A stretch of DNA of 64,000 bases, taken from NCBI RefSeq assembly GCF_016862075.1, contig NZ_BOMG01000102.1, forward strand, positions 1 to 64,000. The letters run 5' to 3'. Of this stretch, positions 44,201 through 50,735 are shown piece after piece. Positions within the stretch are counted from its first letter, which is position 1. Every line of letters starts with the position of its first letter. The translations under genes were made by a program, and so were the position numbers. The notes below the pieces were generated by a model. It saw only the letters and a list, made by a program, of their open reading frames with translations. It had not been told where the DNA came from and did no database searches. This DNA is from Actinoplanes couchii (GTDB taxonomy: Bacteria > Actinomycetota > Actinomycetes > Mycobacteriales > Micromonosporaceae).

Positions 44201-45962
44201 CCACCGGTTCCGGAGTGAGCCCGGCCAGGTGCGGCACCGGCGGCAGATCGCCGGGGATCGGCAGCGCCGACCAGAGTGTCCCGGCACGCTGCCCGGCGGC
44301 CTCCCGGGCGGCCCGGACCGCGGTCAGGTCCCGGCCCAGGGTCTGCGCGGCCTGGTGCACCGGCGCCAGATCGCCGGCGGTCAGCCACTCGTCGCGGGCC
44401 GCCTCCGGGCGTTTCCCGGCGTGCGCGGCCAGCCCGGCGAGCACCCCGGCGTCCCCGGGACCGGCCAGCCCGAACGGCGCCTGCCCGGCCGGCACCGACC
44501 GGGCCAGCCCGGCGAGGGCGCGTTCGGCCCGGGACAGCACCGGATCGAGCGGTTCGCGGCGCAGCACGTCCCGCCACGGCAGCGCGTCCCGGCCGGTGAC
44601 GGTGCGCCAGACCGCGGACAACCGGTCGGCGGCCTCCCGGATCCGGCGCAGCGACTCCGGGGTCACCGACGCCGGCGGGATCACCGGGACCGGCGCGGCC
44701 GGGGCCTCGGCCAGCCGCGAGCAGATCCCCAGCACGTCGTGCAGGCTGCGGCCGAGCGGTTTACGGACCTCGTTCATCGCGTACGCGTATCCGCTGAGCC
44801 GTTCGCGCAGCTCCCGGGGCGCCCGCCGGTCCAGGGTGTCCGCCGTCCGCGGGGGACGCCCCTCGTCCAGGGCGGCGGCCAGCGCGGTCGCCACCTCCTT
44901 GCGGCCCGCCTTGTGCCCGTGCAGCTCCAGGACGTGCCGGTGCAGCCCGGCCTCGGTCAGCCGGTGGTGCACCACGTCCAGGGCGGCGGCCTTCTCGGAG
45001 ACGAACAGCACCCGTTTCCCGGCGTGCAGCAGGCAGCCGATCATGTTGGCGATGGTCTGCGACTTGCCGGTGCCGGGCGGCCCGTCCATCACGAAACTCC
45101 GGCCGGCCACCGCGGCGGCGACACACGCCCGCTGCGAGGCGTCGGCGTCCAGCACCAGCGGGATGTGCTCGGGCGGCGCCAGCCGGTCCAGATCACCGGC
45201 CTGGATCGCCGCGAACCGGAACTCCTCGGACCGTTCCTGATCACCGGCGAGCGCCCGCACCACCGGATGCGCCACGATCCGGTCCTCGTTGACCAGCAGA
45301 TCCCGGTAGATCGCCTCCTTGTGGAAGGTCAGCCCACACAGCAGCACCGCACGCTCGACGTTCCATCCCCGCCGCCGCGACACCCGGCTCTGCAGCGACG
45401 ACCACACCTCGCCCAGATCAAGATCACTTTCCGCCGGTACGCCGGGAACCTCCACGCCCAGCCCGCGCAACCGGATCGCCAGGGCCGGGTTGAACACCAC
45501 GTCGTCGTCACGCAGCCGCAGCCGGGGCGGGTCTCCCGGGCCGGGCGTGACCAGCTCCACCGGCTGCAGCAGCACCGGACTCGCGAACCGGTCGCCGGCT
45601 TCGTCCCGCCAGTGCAGCAACCCCAGCGCCAGGTGCAGCATCGACACGCCCCGGTCCAGGTACTCCTGCCGGGCCCGGCGCGCCATCCGCCGTAGCGTGG
45701 CGTCCAGTTGGGCCTCCGGCATCTCCGACCGCAGCACCGGATCGTCACCGGCCAGCCGGTCCGGATCCGCGCCGGTGCCGGCCACCGCGCAGTCGTCGTG
45801 CCGGCGCAGCGCGGCGAGCACCGCCTCCGGCTCCGGGCCGACGACCTCCACCAGATCCGGGTGGTCCGGCGGGAAGCTGATCAGCCGGTTGGTGTCACCC
45901 AGATCGACGAGGCTGTCACGCCAGGCGTGCAGCGCCGCACGGACGTCGGCACGATCTCTCAT
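41178..45962 (-). CDS. Giant SF1 helicase with C-terminal nuclease-like domain (DUF4011-type)
   Basis: A 1594-residue protein. An N-terminal DUF4011-like domain (about 10-250) precedes a split superfamily-1 helicase: Walker A MDGPPGTGKSQT near residue 295, about 870 intervening mostly helical residues, then Walker B IFDEASQVTPADA near 1174, DDRQLPPTSFF, LNWHYRSRHEALI, SVQGDERDVMIFSIGYG and LNVAITRARYRVEIVTS. Residues about 1490-1560 form a Vsr-like PD-(D/E)xK region (GGRIDIGVRVPGR, ALGIRCDGPSYAG, RDRDRLSGQVLANLGW), the arrangement of REase_MTES_1575 proteins. Such helicase-nuclease fusions appear among antiviral defence genes. ATG 45962. No partner gene adjoins. Confidence 0.85.
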   Translation of the reverse strand: MRDRADVRAALHAWRDSLVDLGDTNRLISFPPDHPDLVEVVGPEPEAVLAALRRHDDCAVAGTGADPDRLAGDDPVLRSEMPEAQLDATLRRMARRARQEYLDRGVSMLHLALGLLHWRDEAGDRFASPVLLQPVELVTPGPGDPPRLRLRDDDVVFNPALAIRLRGLGVEVPGVPAESDLDLGEVWSSLQSRVSRRRGWNVERAVLLCGLTFHKEAIYRDLLVNEDRIVAHPVVRALAGDQERSEEFRFAAIQAGDLDRLAPPEHIPLVLDADASQRACVAAAVAGRSFVMDGPPGTGKSQTIANMIGCLLHAGKRVLFVSEKAAALDVVHHRLTEAGLHRHVLELHGHKAGRKEVATALAAALDEGRPPRTADTLDRRAPRELRERLSGYAYAMNEVRKPLGRSLHDVLGICSRLAEAPAAPVPVIPPASVTPESLRRIREAADRLSAVWRTVTGRDALPWRDVLRREPLDPVLSRAERALAGLARSVPAGQAPFGLAGPGDAGVLAGLAAHAGKRPEAARDEWLTAGDLAPVHQAAQTLGRDLTAVRAAREAAGQRAGTLWSALPIPGDLPPVPHLAGLTPEPVDLNPLTAAEADRQARACTEAADTLERHRGAVDQVTAKLGLPNAVAVADISRIAALAELGGRRNRPEAFWFGPGTAATVATGAQVLRRALENLMAAEVRARPFFAEAILTQPVDEMADRFARVHRGWRRMLGGYRRDKRVVAAFVLPTASIRDALPRLETAVAWQRARLDLAAAEQAYGTVLGRYWQGPGTDFTAIAEALQVVDAGLRMAPAESVGAVAAYLCSPRPDPDLIRLATTARDAVLAGRPGPYAADRPELVTGGIEAAVGWLRAHAAALAAVAAVVHAYDAATGRTLDFAEVSHLGRLRQETVRAEAAMDERAADYTTVFGAAFRGADTDEKALAAALEWTAAARTLLAGEERPLSAAHAEELRRLRPVAGLGRLAEQWAMAREAVLEAFAEDRRPELAEQLSGHEGAREFLEAIRADAGGQEEWFAAADARAVLSGYGLDGVIEFCADRDVPAEQVRPAVERAFFRSWADAIIQSDQRLRPWRAPDRDRLVADFEIVDQRLGAAAAADIERAVVSRRPEAGSPGAELIRREAVKASRHLPVRELIGQARDLVLGLRPCFLMSPLTVSQSLPPDIRFDVVIFDEASQVTPADAINCVYRGTALITAGDDRQLPPTSFFDRAAVAPEEPGAELPVLDFESVLELAKGCGAFPSLGLNWHYRSRHEALIAFSNHEFYSGRLSVFPSATEAGPDTGVALLPAGGVYRRSGGRDNPVEAERVAERILHHFATRPGLSLGVVTFSVAQAEAIERALEVLARGRVFDDDRLHGFFVKSLESVQGDERDVMIFSIGYGYDEAGKISANFGALNRPNGGRRLNVAITRARYRVEIVTSISARDVPITDNEGVRLLARYLEYAEHGAVAAEAPVATGGAFTESVLAAVRSWGYPAYPALGSSGGRIDIGVRVPGRADAGFALGIRCDGPSYAGCSAARDRDRLSGQVLANLGWKLHRIWSIAWYRDREREEERLRSALELSAGAPRVVLSDRAPVARVLELPALAPAELG

Positions 45963-46029
45963 GCCACGATTGCAACAAGAGGACCCGCCTCTTCGCTGGC
46001 GAATCAGAATCCCCGCCGGTCCGCCTTTG

Positions 46030-46250
46030 CTTTTCCCGGCTCGTCCCTGCTCAACGACCCCGCCGGCCGCTCCTTGTTCTCCGCGGCTCATCTCCGCTCA
46101 GCGACCTCGCTGGTCCTCTGGCCGGGCGGCCCTTCCTTCGGCGGCTCAGCGGCCTCGCCGGTCCGCTTCCTGCTTTTGCCGGCTCAGCGGCCCAGCGGGT
46201 CTGTTTTTCCTTGGCGGCTCAGCGGCTTCTTCTTGTTTTCGCGGCTCAGA
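46030..46250. repeat. Degenerate intergenic repeat array, roughly 35-45 bp units
   Basis: Between the helicase and the anti-sigma gene the block CGGCTCAGCGGCCTCGCCGG, followed by a CT-rich stretch such as TTCCTGCTTTT, recurs in degraded form about six times (for example near 46138, 46180, 46215 and 46240). The 283-bp gap 45963-46245 contains no gene. Read on the minus strand the array follows directly after the stop of the upstream anti-sigma gene. Confidence 0.65.
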
Positions 46251-46965
46251 GGCCTCGTAGGGTCGCCCACACCACTTTGCCGTCCGGGGCGGGCAGCACG
46301 CCCCAGCGCGCGGCCATCGCGTCGACCAGCAGCAGACCGCGCGGCGCGTCCGGATCCTCGGACGGCTCGGGCAGCACCGGCTCGGCGGCCGAGCCGTCCC
46401 GGACCCCGATGATCAGGTAGCGGCGGCCGCGGGTCAGCCGCAGGTCGATCATCGTGTTCGCGTGCACCACGGCGTTGGTGACCAACTCGTCGGCGACCAC
46501 CCCGGCCGGCCCGATCAGGGTCGGCGCCGACCAGCGGACACACGCCTCGGTGGCCAGCTCACGGGCCCGGTGCGCGGAGCCGCGGACCGGCAGCAGGGTC
46601 TCGCCGATCGACGGCATCCGCGGGCGGGGCTCGGCGGTCAGTGCGGCCTCGACCGAGGGGAACACCGGGTACCGGCCGGGACCGGTACTGATCAGCCGGG
46701 CCACCTCCGGGTCCGGCGCGACGACCAGCACCGGGACGCCCGGCCACAGCGACGCCTGCCGGGCCACCGACGGGAAGACCGAGGCCGCCGCCGGGTCGAT
46801 GACGGTCACGCCGGTCAGATCGGCGACGATCGCGTCCGGATGGTCGGCCAGGCACTTCAGCAGCGCCGCCCGCACCCGGGGGACCGACAGCAGCGTCAGC
46901 TCGCCCCGGATCCGCACGATCAGGCGCGTGCCGACCGGCTCGATCTCACACCGCATCGCGGACAC
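46246..46965 (-). CDS. STAS-HATPase fusion (anti-sigma regulatory protein)
   Basis: A 239-residue protein. Residues 1-110 form a STAS domain (IVRIRGELTLLSVPRVRAALLKCLADHPDAIVADLTGVTVID); residues 120-239 a RsbW/SpoIIAB-type HATPase (GVVADELVTNAVVHANTMIDLRL with the N-box Asn, DGSAAEPVLPE, GRGL-like PRGLLLVDAMAARWG). Normally these are separate antagonist and kinase; here they are one chain. The STAS phosphorylation position is Ala-rich (IDPAAAS) rather than DSSG. GTG 46965. It is 10 bp downstream of a second STAS gene. Confidence 0.85.
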   Translation of the reverse strand: MSAMRCEIEPVGTRLIVRIRGELTLLSVPRVRAALLKCLADHPDAIVADLTGVTVIDPAAASVFPSVARQASLWPGVPVLVVAPDPEVARLISTGPGRYPVFPSVEAALTAEPRPRMPSIGETLLPVRGSAHRARELATEACVRWSAPTLIGPAGVVADELVTNAVVHANTMIDLRLTRGRRYLIIGVRDGSAAEPVLPEPSEDPDAPRGLLLVDAMAARWGVLPAPDGKVVWATLRGL

Positions 46966-46975
46966 CAGTCGATTG

Positions 46976-47344
46976 TCACCTCATCGCGTCTTCTCCGCAC
47001 CGGACGGCCGTCAGGTCCGGCCCCACCGTGACGGACAGGGCCCGGACCACCCCGGCGGCCCGGATCACGTCCAGGGCCAGATCGCTCGCGCCGACGACGC
47101 GGAACCCGCAGCCGTGCCGGTTCGCCTCCCGCCGCCCGGTCAGCAGGCTCCGCACCCCGGCCGCCCCGAGATGCGTGACCCCGGAGAGGTCGACCACCAG
47201 CATCCGTACCGCGGTCTGGTCCAGGGCATTGAGCAGGATGTGGGTGAGCGCTTCGCTGACGTCGTGGTCGATGTCGCCACTGACGGCGATCCGGACGGCT
47301 CCGCCGCCGTCGTGATGCTTGCGCACCGTGAACGGGCCGGTCAT
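46976..47344 (-). CDS. STAS-domain anti-sigma factor antagonist-like protein
   Basis: A 122-residue SpoIIAA-like protein: VRIAVSGDIDHDVSEALTHILLNAL and LVVDLSGVTHLGAAGVRSLLTGRREANR. The phosphorylatable Ser of the DSSG motif is replaced (LGAAGV), so it cannot be switched in the usual way. Located directly upstream of the STAS-HATPase fusion in the same orientation, so the two probably work together in partner switching that frees an unknown sigma factor. ATG 47344. Confidence 0.87.
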   Translation of the reverse strand: MTGPFTVRKHHDGGGAVRIAVSGDIDHDVSEALTHILLNALDQTAVRMLVVDLSGVTHLGAAGVRSLLTGRREANRHGCGFRVVGASDLALDVIRAAGVVRALSVTVGPDLTAVRCGEDAMR

Positions 47345-47460
47345 CGGTGTTCCTCTCGTCGATCCCGCCGGTGGCGGGCGCGCCTCGATTGTGGTCCACC
47401 GGCGCTCCCCCGTGGGCCGGATTCACCCGTGGGATCGAAACGTTCCCCCGGAGATCGTCC

Positions 47461-48171
47461 TCAACCCCGCACCGCGAACATCGCCCGGTCCAGCAGCTCG
47501 TCCCGGTCGCCGGCGCCACCACCGGCCACCCACGAGCGCATGGCCGCGTTGAAGCAGGCCAGCGCGGCGGTCACCAGCGCCCGCGGCGCCGGATCGAGCC
47601 CGCTCTCCGCGCTCTCACCCGGGTGGCCGGGACCGCTCCCGCCCACGCGGGCAGCGCGGTTCTCGCCCATGCGGGCGGCGCTGTTCTGGCCCACGCGGGC
47701 GGCATTGCTCTCGCCCACGCGGGCAGCACTGCTCTCGTGGAGGCGGGCGGCCATCAGCGGGACCAGCAGCTCCACCCAGCCGTCCTGTTTGTCCCGGTGC
47801 CGGGGGCCCATCGTCGGGTTGGCGTCCAGCATCCGGTAGAACGCCAGCGACTTCTCCGGCTCATCGGCGTTGATCGCGGTGATCACGTCGAAGGTGCGCC
47901 GCAGCGACAGCCACGGGTCCTCACCGGCGGGCCGGGCGGTGAACGCGGCGGCGAGCCCCGGCCCGAGCTCGGCCAGCCAGGTGAGGACCACGTCCTCCTT
48001 GGTGCCGAAGTAGCGGAAGAACGTGGTCCGCGACAGCCCCGCCTCGGCGGCGATCTGCTCGACGGTGGTGTTGTCGCAGCCCTGCTCGGCGAAGAGGCGG
48101 GTGGCGATCGCGCTGACCTCGGCCCGCATGGCCCGGCGGGTGCGTTCCCGCAGATTCGGTGTGTCCGTCAC
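47461..48171 (-). CDS. TetR-family regulator with a 24-bp minisatellite
   Basis: A 236-residue repressor, HTH ATRLFAEQGCDNTTVEQIAAEAGLSRTTFFRYF at about 23-55. Residues 146-175 are an octad repeat (ESNAARVG-like, four copies) encoded by four 24-bp units at 47641-47736, inserted in the ligand-binding domain. GTG 48171 lies 6 nt from a TACTGT -10 on the minus strand and has no Shine-Dalgarno site. Divergent from the ene-reductase gene, which it probably represses. Confidence 0.87.
   Translation of the reverse strand: MTDTPNLRERTRRAMRAEVSAIATRLFAEQGCDNTTVEQIAAEAGLSRTTFFRYFGTKEDVVLTWLAELGPGLAAAFTARPAGEDPWLSLRRTFDVITAINADEPEKSLAFYRMLDANPTMGPRHRDKQDGWVELLVPLMAARLHESSAARVGESNAARVGQNSAARMGENRAARVGGSGPGHPGESAESGLDPAPRALVTAALACFNAAMRSWVAGGGAGDRDELLDRAMFAVRG
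47641..47736. repeat. Four 24-bp tandem units inside a TetR gene
   Basis: Units begin at 47641, 47665, 47689 and 47713; each reads close to GCCCACGCGGGCAGCRCTG plus TTCTC and encodes an ARVG-type octad on the minus strand. A fifth degraded unit follows. Length is a multiple of three, keeping the frame. Confidence 0.9.
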
Positions 48172-48177
48172 AACAGA

Positions 48178-48231
48178 ACAGTACCCGGTTTCTATGTGGG
48201 ACTCAGTACCACTTCGGGCTACGGTTCCGGT
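48178..48231. promoter_or_regulatory. Back-to-back leaderless promoters, TetR and ene-reductase
   Basis: On the minus strand TACTGT (48178-48183) is 6 nt from the TetR GTG; on the plus strand TACGGT (48220-48225) is 6 nt from the ATG at 48232. Neither gene has a Shine-Dalgarno site. CAGTACC occurs on both sides (48179 and 48204 areas) and may be the shared operator. Confidence 0.5.
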
Positions 48232-49311
48232 ATGCCTTCCGATCTTCTCGCACCCCTGCAGCTCGGCGCCGTCCGCCTCGCCAACCGCCTGGTGATGGCC
48301 CCGCTCACCCGCCTCCGCGCCGGTGACCAGGGCATTCCTGGTGACCTGCAGGTGGAGTACTACCGGCAGCGTGCCTCCCTCGGCCTGATCGTCACCGAGG
48401 GCACCTATCCGATCCGTGAGGGCCGCACCTGGATCGGCCAGCCCGGCATCGAGACTCCCGAGCAGATCGCCGGCTGGCGCCGGGTCGCCGACGAGGTGCA
48501 CGCCGCCGGCGGCAAGATCGTCATGCAGGTGATGCACGGCGGCCGCATCTCGCACCCGGCGATCAGCGAGTCCGGCCGGATCGTCGCGCCGTCCGCGATC
48601 GCCGCCCCCGGCGAGACCCGCACCCACCAGGGCAAGGCCGCCTACCCGGTGCCGCAGGAGCTGCCCGTCGGCGAGATCGCCGGCATCGTCGGCGCCTTCG
48701 TCACCGCCGCCCGCAACGCGATGGCGGCCGGCATGGACGGTGTGGAGATCCACGGCGCCAACGGTTACCTGCTGCACCAGTTCCTGTCCCCGGCGGCCAA
48801 CACCCGCACCGACGGTTTCGGCGGCAGCCCGGAGAGCCGGGCCCGCCTGGCGATCGAGGTCGTCACCGCGGTCGCCGCGGCCATCGGCGCCGGCCGCACC
48901 GGTCTGCGGATCTCGCCGGAGCACAACATCCAGGGCGCTCTGGAGACCGACCCGGCCGACGTCGCCGCCACCTACACCGTGCTCGCCGAGGCCCTCGCCC
49001 CGCTCGGCCTGGCGTTCCTCGACATCCTGCACGCCGACCCGGCCGGCGAGCTGGTGCAGAAACTGCGGCACGCGGCCGCCGCCCCGGTCATCCTGAACAC
49101 CGGCTTCGCCGTGCCGACCACCCGCGAGGAGGCCACCCGGATCCTCGCCGACGGCCTCGGCGACGCGGTGGCCGTCGGCCGCCCCGCGCTGGCCAACCCG
49201 GACCTGCTCACCCGCTGGACGACCGGCGCCGAGGAGAACACCGCCGATCCGTCCACCTTCTACACCCCGGACGGACGCGGCTACACCGATTACCCGAGCC
49301 TCGCCGGCTGA
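48232..49311 (+). CDS. Old-yellow-enzyme-type ene-reductase (NADH:flavin oxidoreductase)
   Basis: A 359-residue FMN-dependent TIM-barrel enzyme that reduces activated C=C bonds. LLAPLQLGAVRLANRLVMAPLTRLRA at the N-terminus, MQVMHGGRISHP, DGVEIHGANGYLLHQFLSP (OYE substrate motif, His-Asn type), TDGFGGSPESRARLAIEVV and AVAVGRPALANPDLL are all typical. Full length. Leaderless ATG 48232. Divergent from TetR, a common oxidative or electrophile-stress arrangement. Confidence 0.93.
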   Translation: MPSDLLAPLQLGAVRLANRLVMAPLTRLRAGDQGIPGDLQVEYYRQRASLGLIVTEGTYPIREGRTWIGQPGIETPEQIAGWRRVADEVHAAGGKIVMQVMHGGRISHPAISESGRIVAPSAIAAPGETRTHQGKAAYPVPQELPVGEIAGIVGAFVTAARNAMAAGMDGVEIHGANGYLLHQFLSPAANTRTDGFGGSPESRARLAIEVVTAVAAAIGAGRTGLRISPEHNIQGALETDPADVAATYTVLAEALAPLGLAFLDILHADPAGELVQKLRHAAAAPVILNTGFAVPTTREEATRILADGLGDAVAVGRPALANPDLLTRWTTGAEENTADPSTFYTPDGRGYTDYPSLAG

Positions 49312-49319
49312 TTCCGGGC

Positions 49320-49496
49320 GAGTGGGATCTGTCGTGGCAGGGCTGGTGGGGCGGCGGACCCCCGTACCGGAAACCGGTCTTCGTCCTGACCCACCACCCG
49401 CGCGAGGATCTGCCGATGGCGGGCGGCACGACCTTCCACTTCGTCACCGGTGGACCGCACGACGCCCCGGAGCGGGCGCGCGCGGCCACCGGCGGC
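49320..49496 (+). pseudogene. Remnant of a RibD_C/dihydrofolate reductase-like gene
   Basis: Immediately after the ene-reductase stop, one frame reads EWDLSWQGWWGGGPPYRKP, VFVLTHHPREDLPMAGGTTF and HFVTGGPHDAPERARAATGG, which closely matches the middle of RibD C-terminal/DHFR-like proteins (PVFVLTHH and GGTTFHFVT are hallmark segments). Both ends are missing: no start region before it, and the frame runs into the antisense of the next gene. About 55 of the usual 190 residues remain. A deletion has fused the remnant to the end of the neighbouring PP-loop gene. Confidence 0.82.
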
Positions 49497-49501
49497 GCAA
49501 T

Positions 49502-50632
49502 CTACCGGGCCGTCCGCTGGAACATCGGCTTCCAGGCGGTCCCGCCGTCCGCGCCGGCCAGGGCCTCGGCGACCGCCGCGCTCAGATCCGGCCGGTCCAC
49601 GGTGGCGAGCTGGTTGGCCAGTTCCCGCCACGAGTCGGATTGTGACCAGCCCCGCAGCCGGGTCTGCCGGACCAGTTCGGTGTCCAGGTCGTGCGGTAGG
49701 GTCGCGCACTCGCCGAGCCCGCCACCGATCTCCAGCGCGATCATGGTGGACACGCACTGGTCGCAGGCGCCGCAGTTGAGCCCCGGCTGGGTGCGGCCGC
49801 AGACGGTGAGGGTGCGCAGGGCCAGCGCCGAGTGCACCAGGTACTGGGAGATCTTCTCGACCCGGGCCGCCTCCACCCCGTCGTGCACCAGCGCCAGCCC
49901 TTCGGTGGACCAGAGCGGGTCCAGCAGCGGGTGCGAGCCCCACGGTGGCAGGTGCCCGTAGTCCTCGCCGGCCGCCAGCAGGCAGGTGCCGAGCACCCCC
50001 TCCAGGGCCAGTGCGACCGCGGCGAGGGCGGCGCCGTGGTACTCGTTCCAGCCCACCACCTCCTCGGTCAGCGCCCGCAGGTTGGTCTCGACGATCAGCA
50101 ACTGCTTGCCGGTCTCCTGCGCCACCTCGGTGAGACGTGTCACCAGCCGCTCGTGGTCCGGGCCGTCGTCCTCGTGCACGTTGGCGAACACCAGGTGGGT
50201 GATCTCCCGGTGCCCCGGGGCGTCCGCCCGGCGCAGATCCTTGAGCAGGCTGTAGTGCGAGTCGACCCCCGCAGTGAAGAACAGCCCCACCCCGGAGGCG
50301 GCGGCGGTCGGCCCGGCCGTCGAAGCGGGCGCGATCTCCACCGGTTTCACGTCCCACCATCGGTGGTACAGGTCCATCGCGTCGCGGGCTCCCCGCAGCA
50401 ACCGCCCGGAGACCGGCGCGTTGACGATCAACGGTTCGCCGATGGCCATGGCCGGAAGCGTGAAGGCGGGCACAAAAGTGTTCCCGGGATTGGCGGGTGG
50501 TGGTGGAGGTGGCCCGCCGGCCGCGTCGCGGATCCGGAATTCCAGCAGCTCACCCTCGCTGCGTGGCCACCGGACCATGCCCAGGACGCGGGTCTCGTAG
50601 GCGCCGGTCTCGACTGCTACACGTTCGAGCAT
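49502..50632 (-). CDS. QueC-like PP-loop ATP pyrophosphatase-type protein
   Basis: A 376-residue protein. A PP-loop TAGVDSHYSLLKDL (about 119-132; SGGxDS-like with Thr-Ala changes) sits in an adenine-nucleotide alpha-hydrolase fold, followed by AAGEDYGHLPPWGSHPLLDPLW and a Zn-ribbon-like CGRTQPGLNCGACDQC (C-x9-C-x2-C-x2-C), as in QueC. The N-terminal 100 residues are extra and unmatched. No other queuosine or 7-deazaguanine gene is near. It could modify a nucleobase or act in natural-product or DNA modification chemistry. ATG 50632 with an upstream TATAGT -10. Confidence 0.75.
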   Translation of the reverse strand: MLERVAVETGAYETRVLGMVRWPRSEGELLEFRIRDAAGGPPPPPPANPGNTFVPAFTLPAMAIGEPLIVNAPVSGRLLRGARDAMDLYHRWWDVKPVEIAPASTAGPTAAASGVGLFFTAGVDSHYSLLKDLRRADAPGHREITHLVFANVHEDDGPDHERLVTRLTEVAQETGKQLLIVETNLRALTEEVVGWNEYHGAALAAVALALEGVLGTCLLAAGEDYGHLPPWGSHPLLDPLWSTEGLALVHDGVEAARVEKISQYLVHSALALRTLTVCGRTQPGLNCGACDQCVSTMIALEIGGGLGECATLPHDLDTELVRQTRLRGWSQSDSWRELANQLATVDRPDLSAAVAEALAGADGGTAWKPMFQRTAR

Positions 50633-50735
50633 CACGCGAGGAGTATCCGGACTATACGGACTTTAGGTGCGATATGTCCTGGAAAGTCCTCCTTAAGTGG
50701 GCCGTCGACTGGCGTTCATCGGCTAAAGAGAGCAT

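Noticed and set aside
41343..45695. A 1450-codon open frame antisense to the giant helicase
   Set aside because: It has no recognisable domain, is Gln/Arg/Pro/Gly/His-rich as expected for an antisense shadow of GC-rich code, and the minus strand has all helicase motifs.
45963..46091. Upstream extension of the helicase to 1637 residues
   Set aside because: It translates the intergenic repeat array and adds no domain; ATG 45962 matches the start of the DUF4011-like region.
49416..49961. A 181-codon open frame covering the RibD_C remnant
   Set aside because: Only the first 27 or so residues match RibD_C; the rest is the antisense of the PP-loop gene, so it is a remnant, not a gene.
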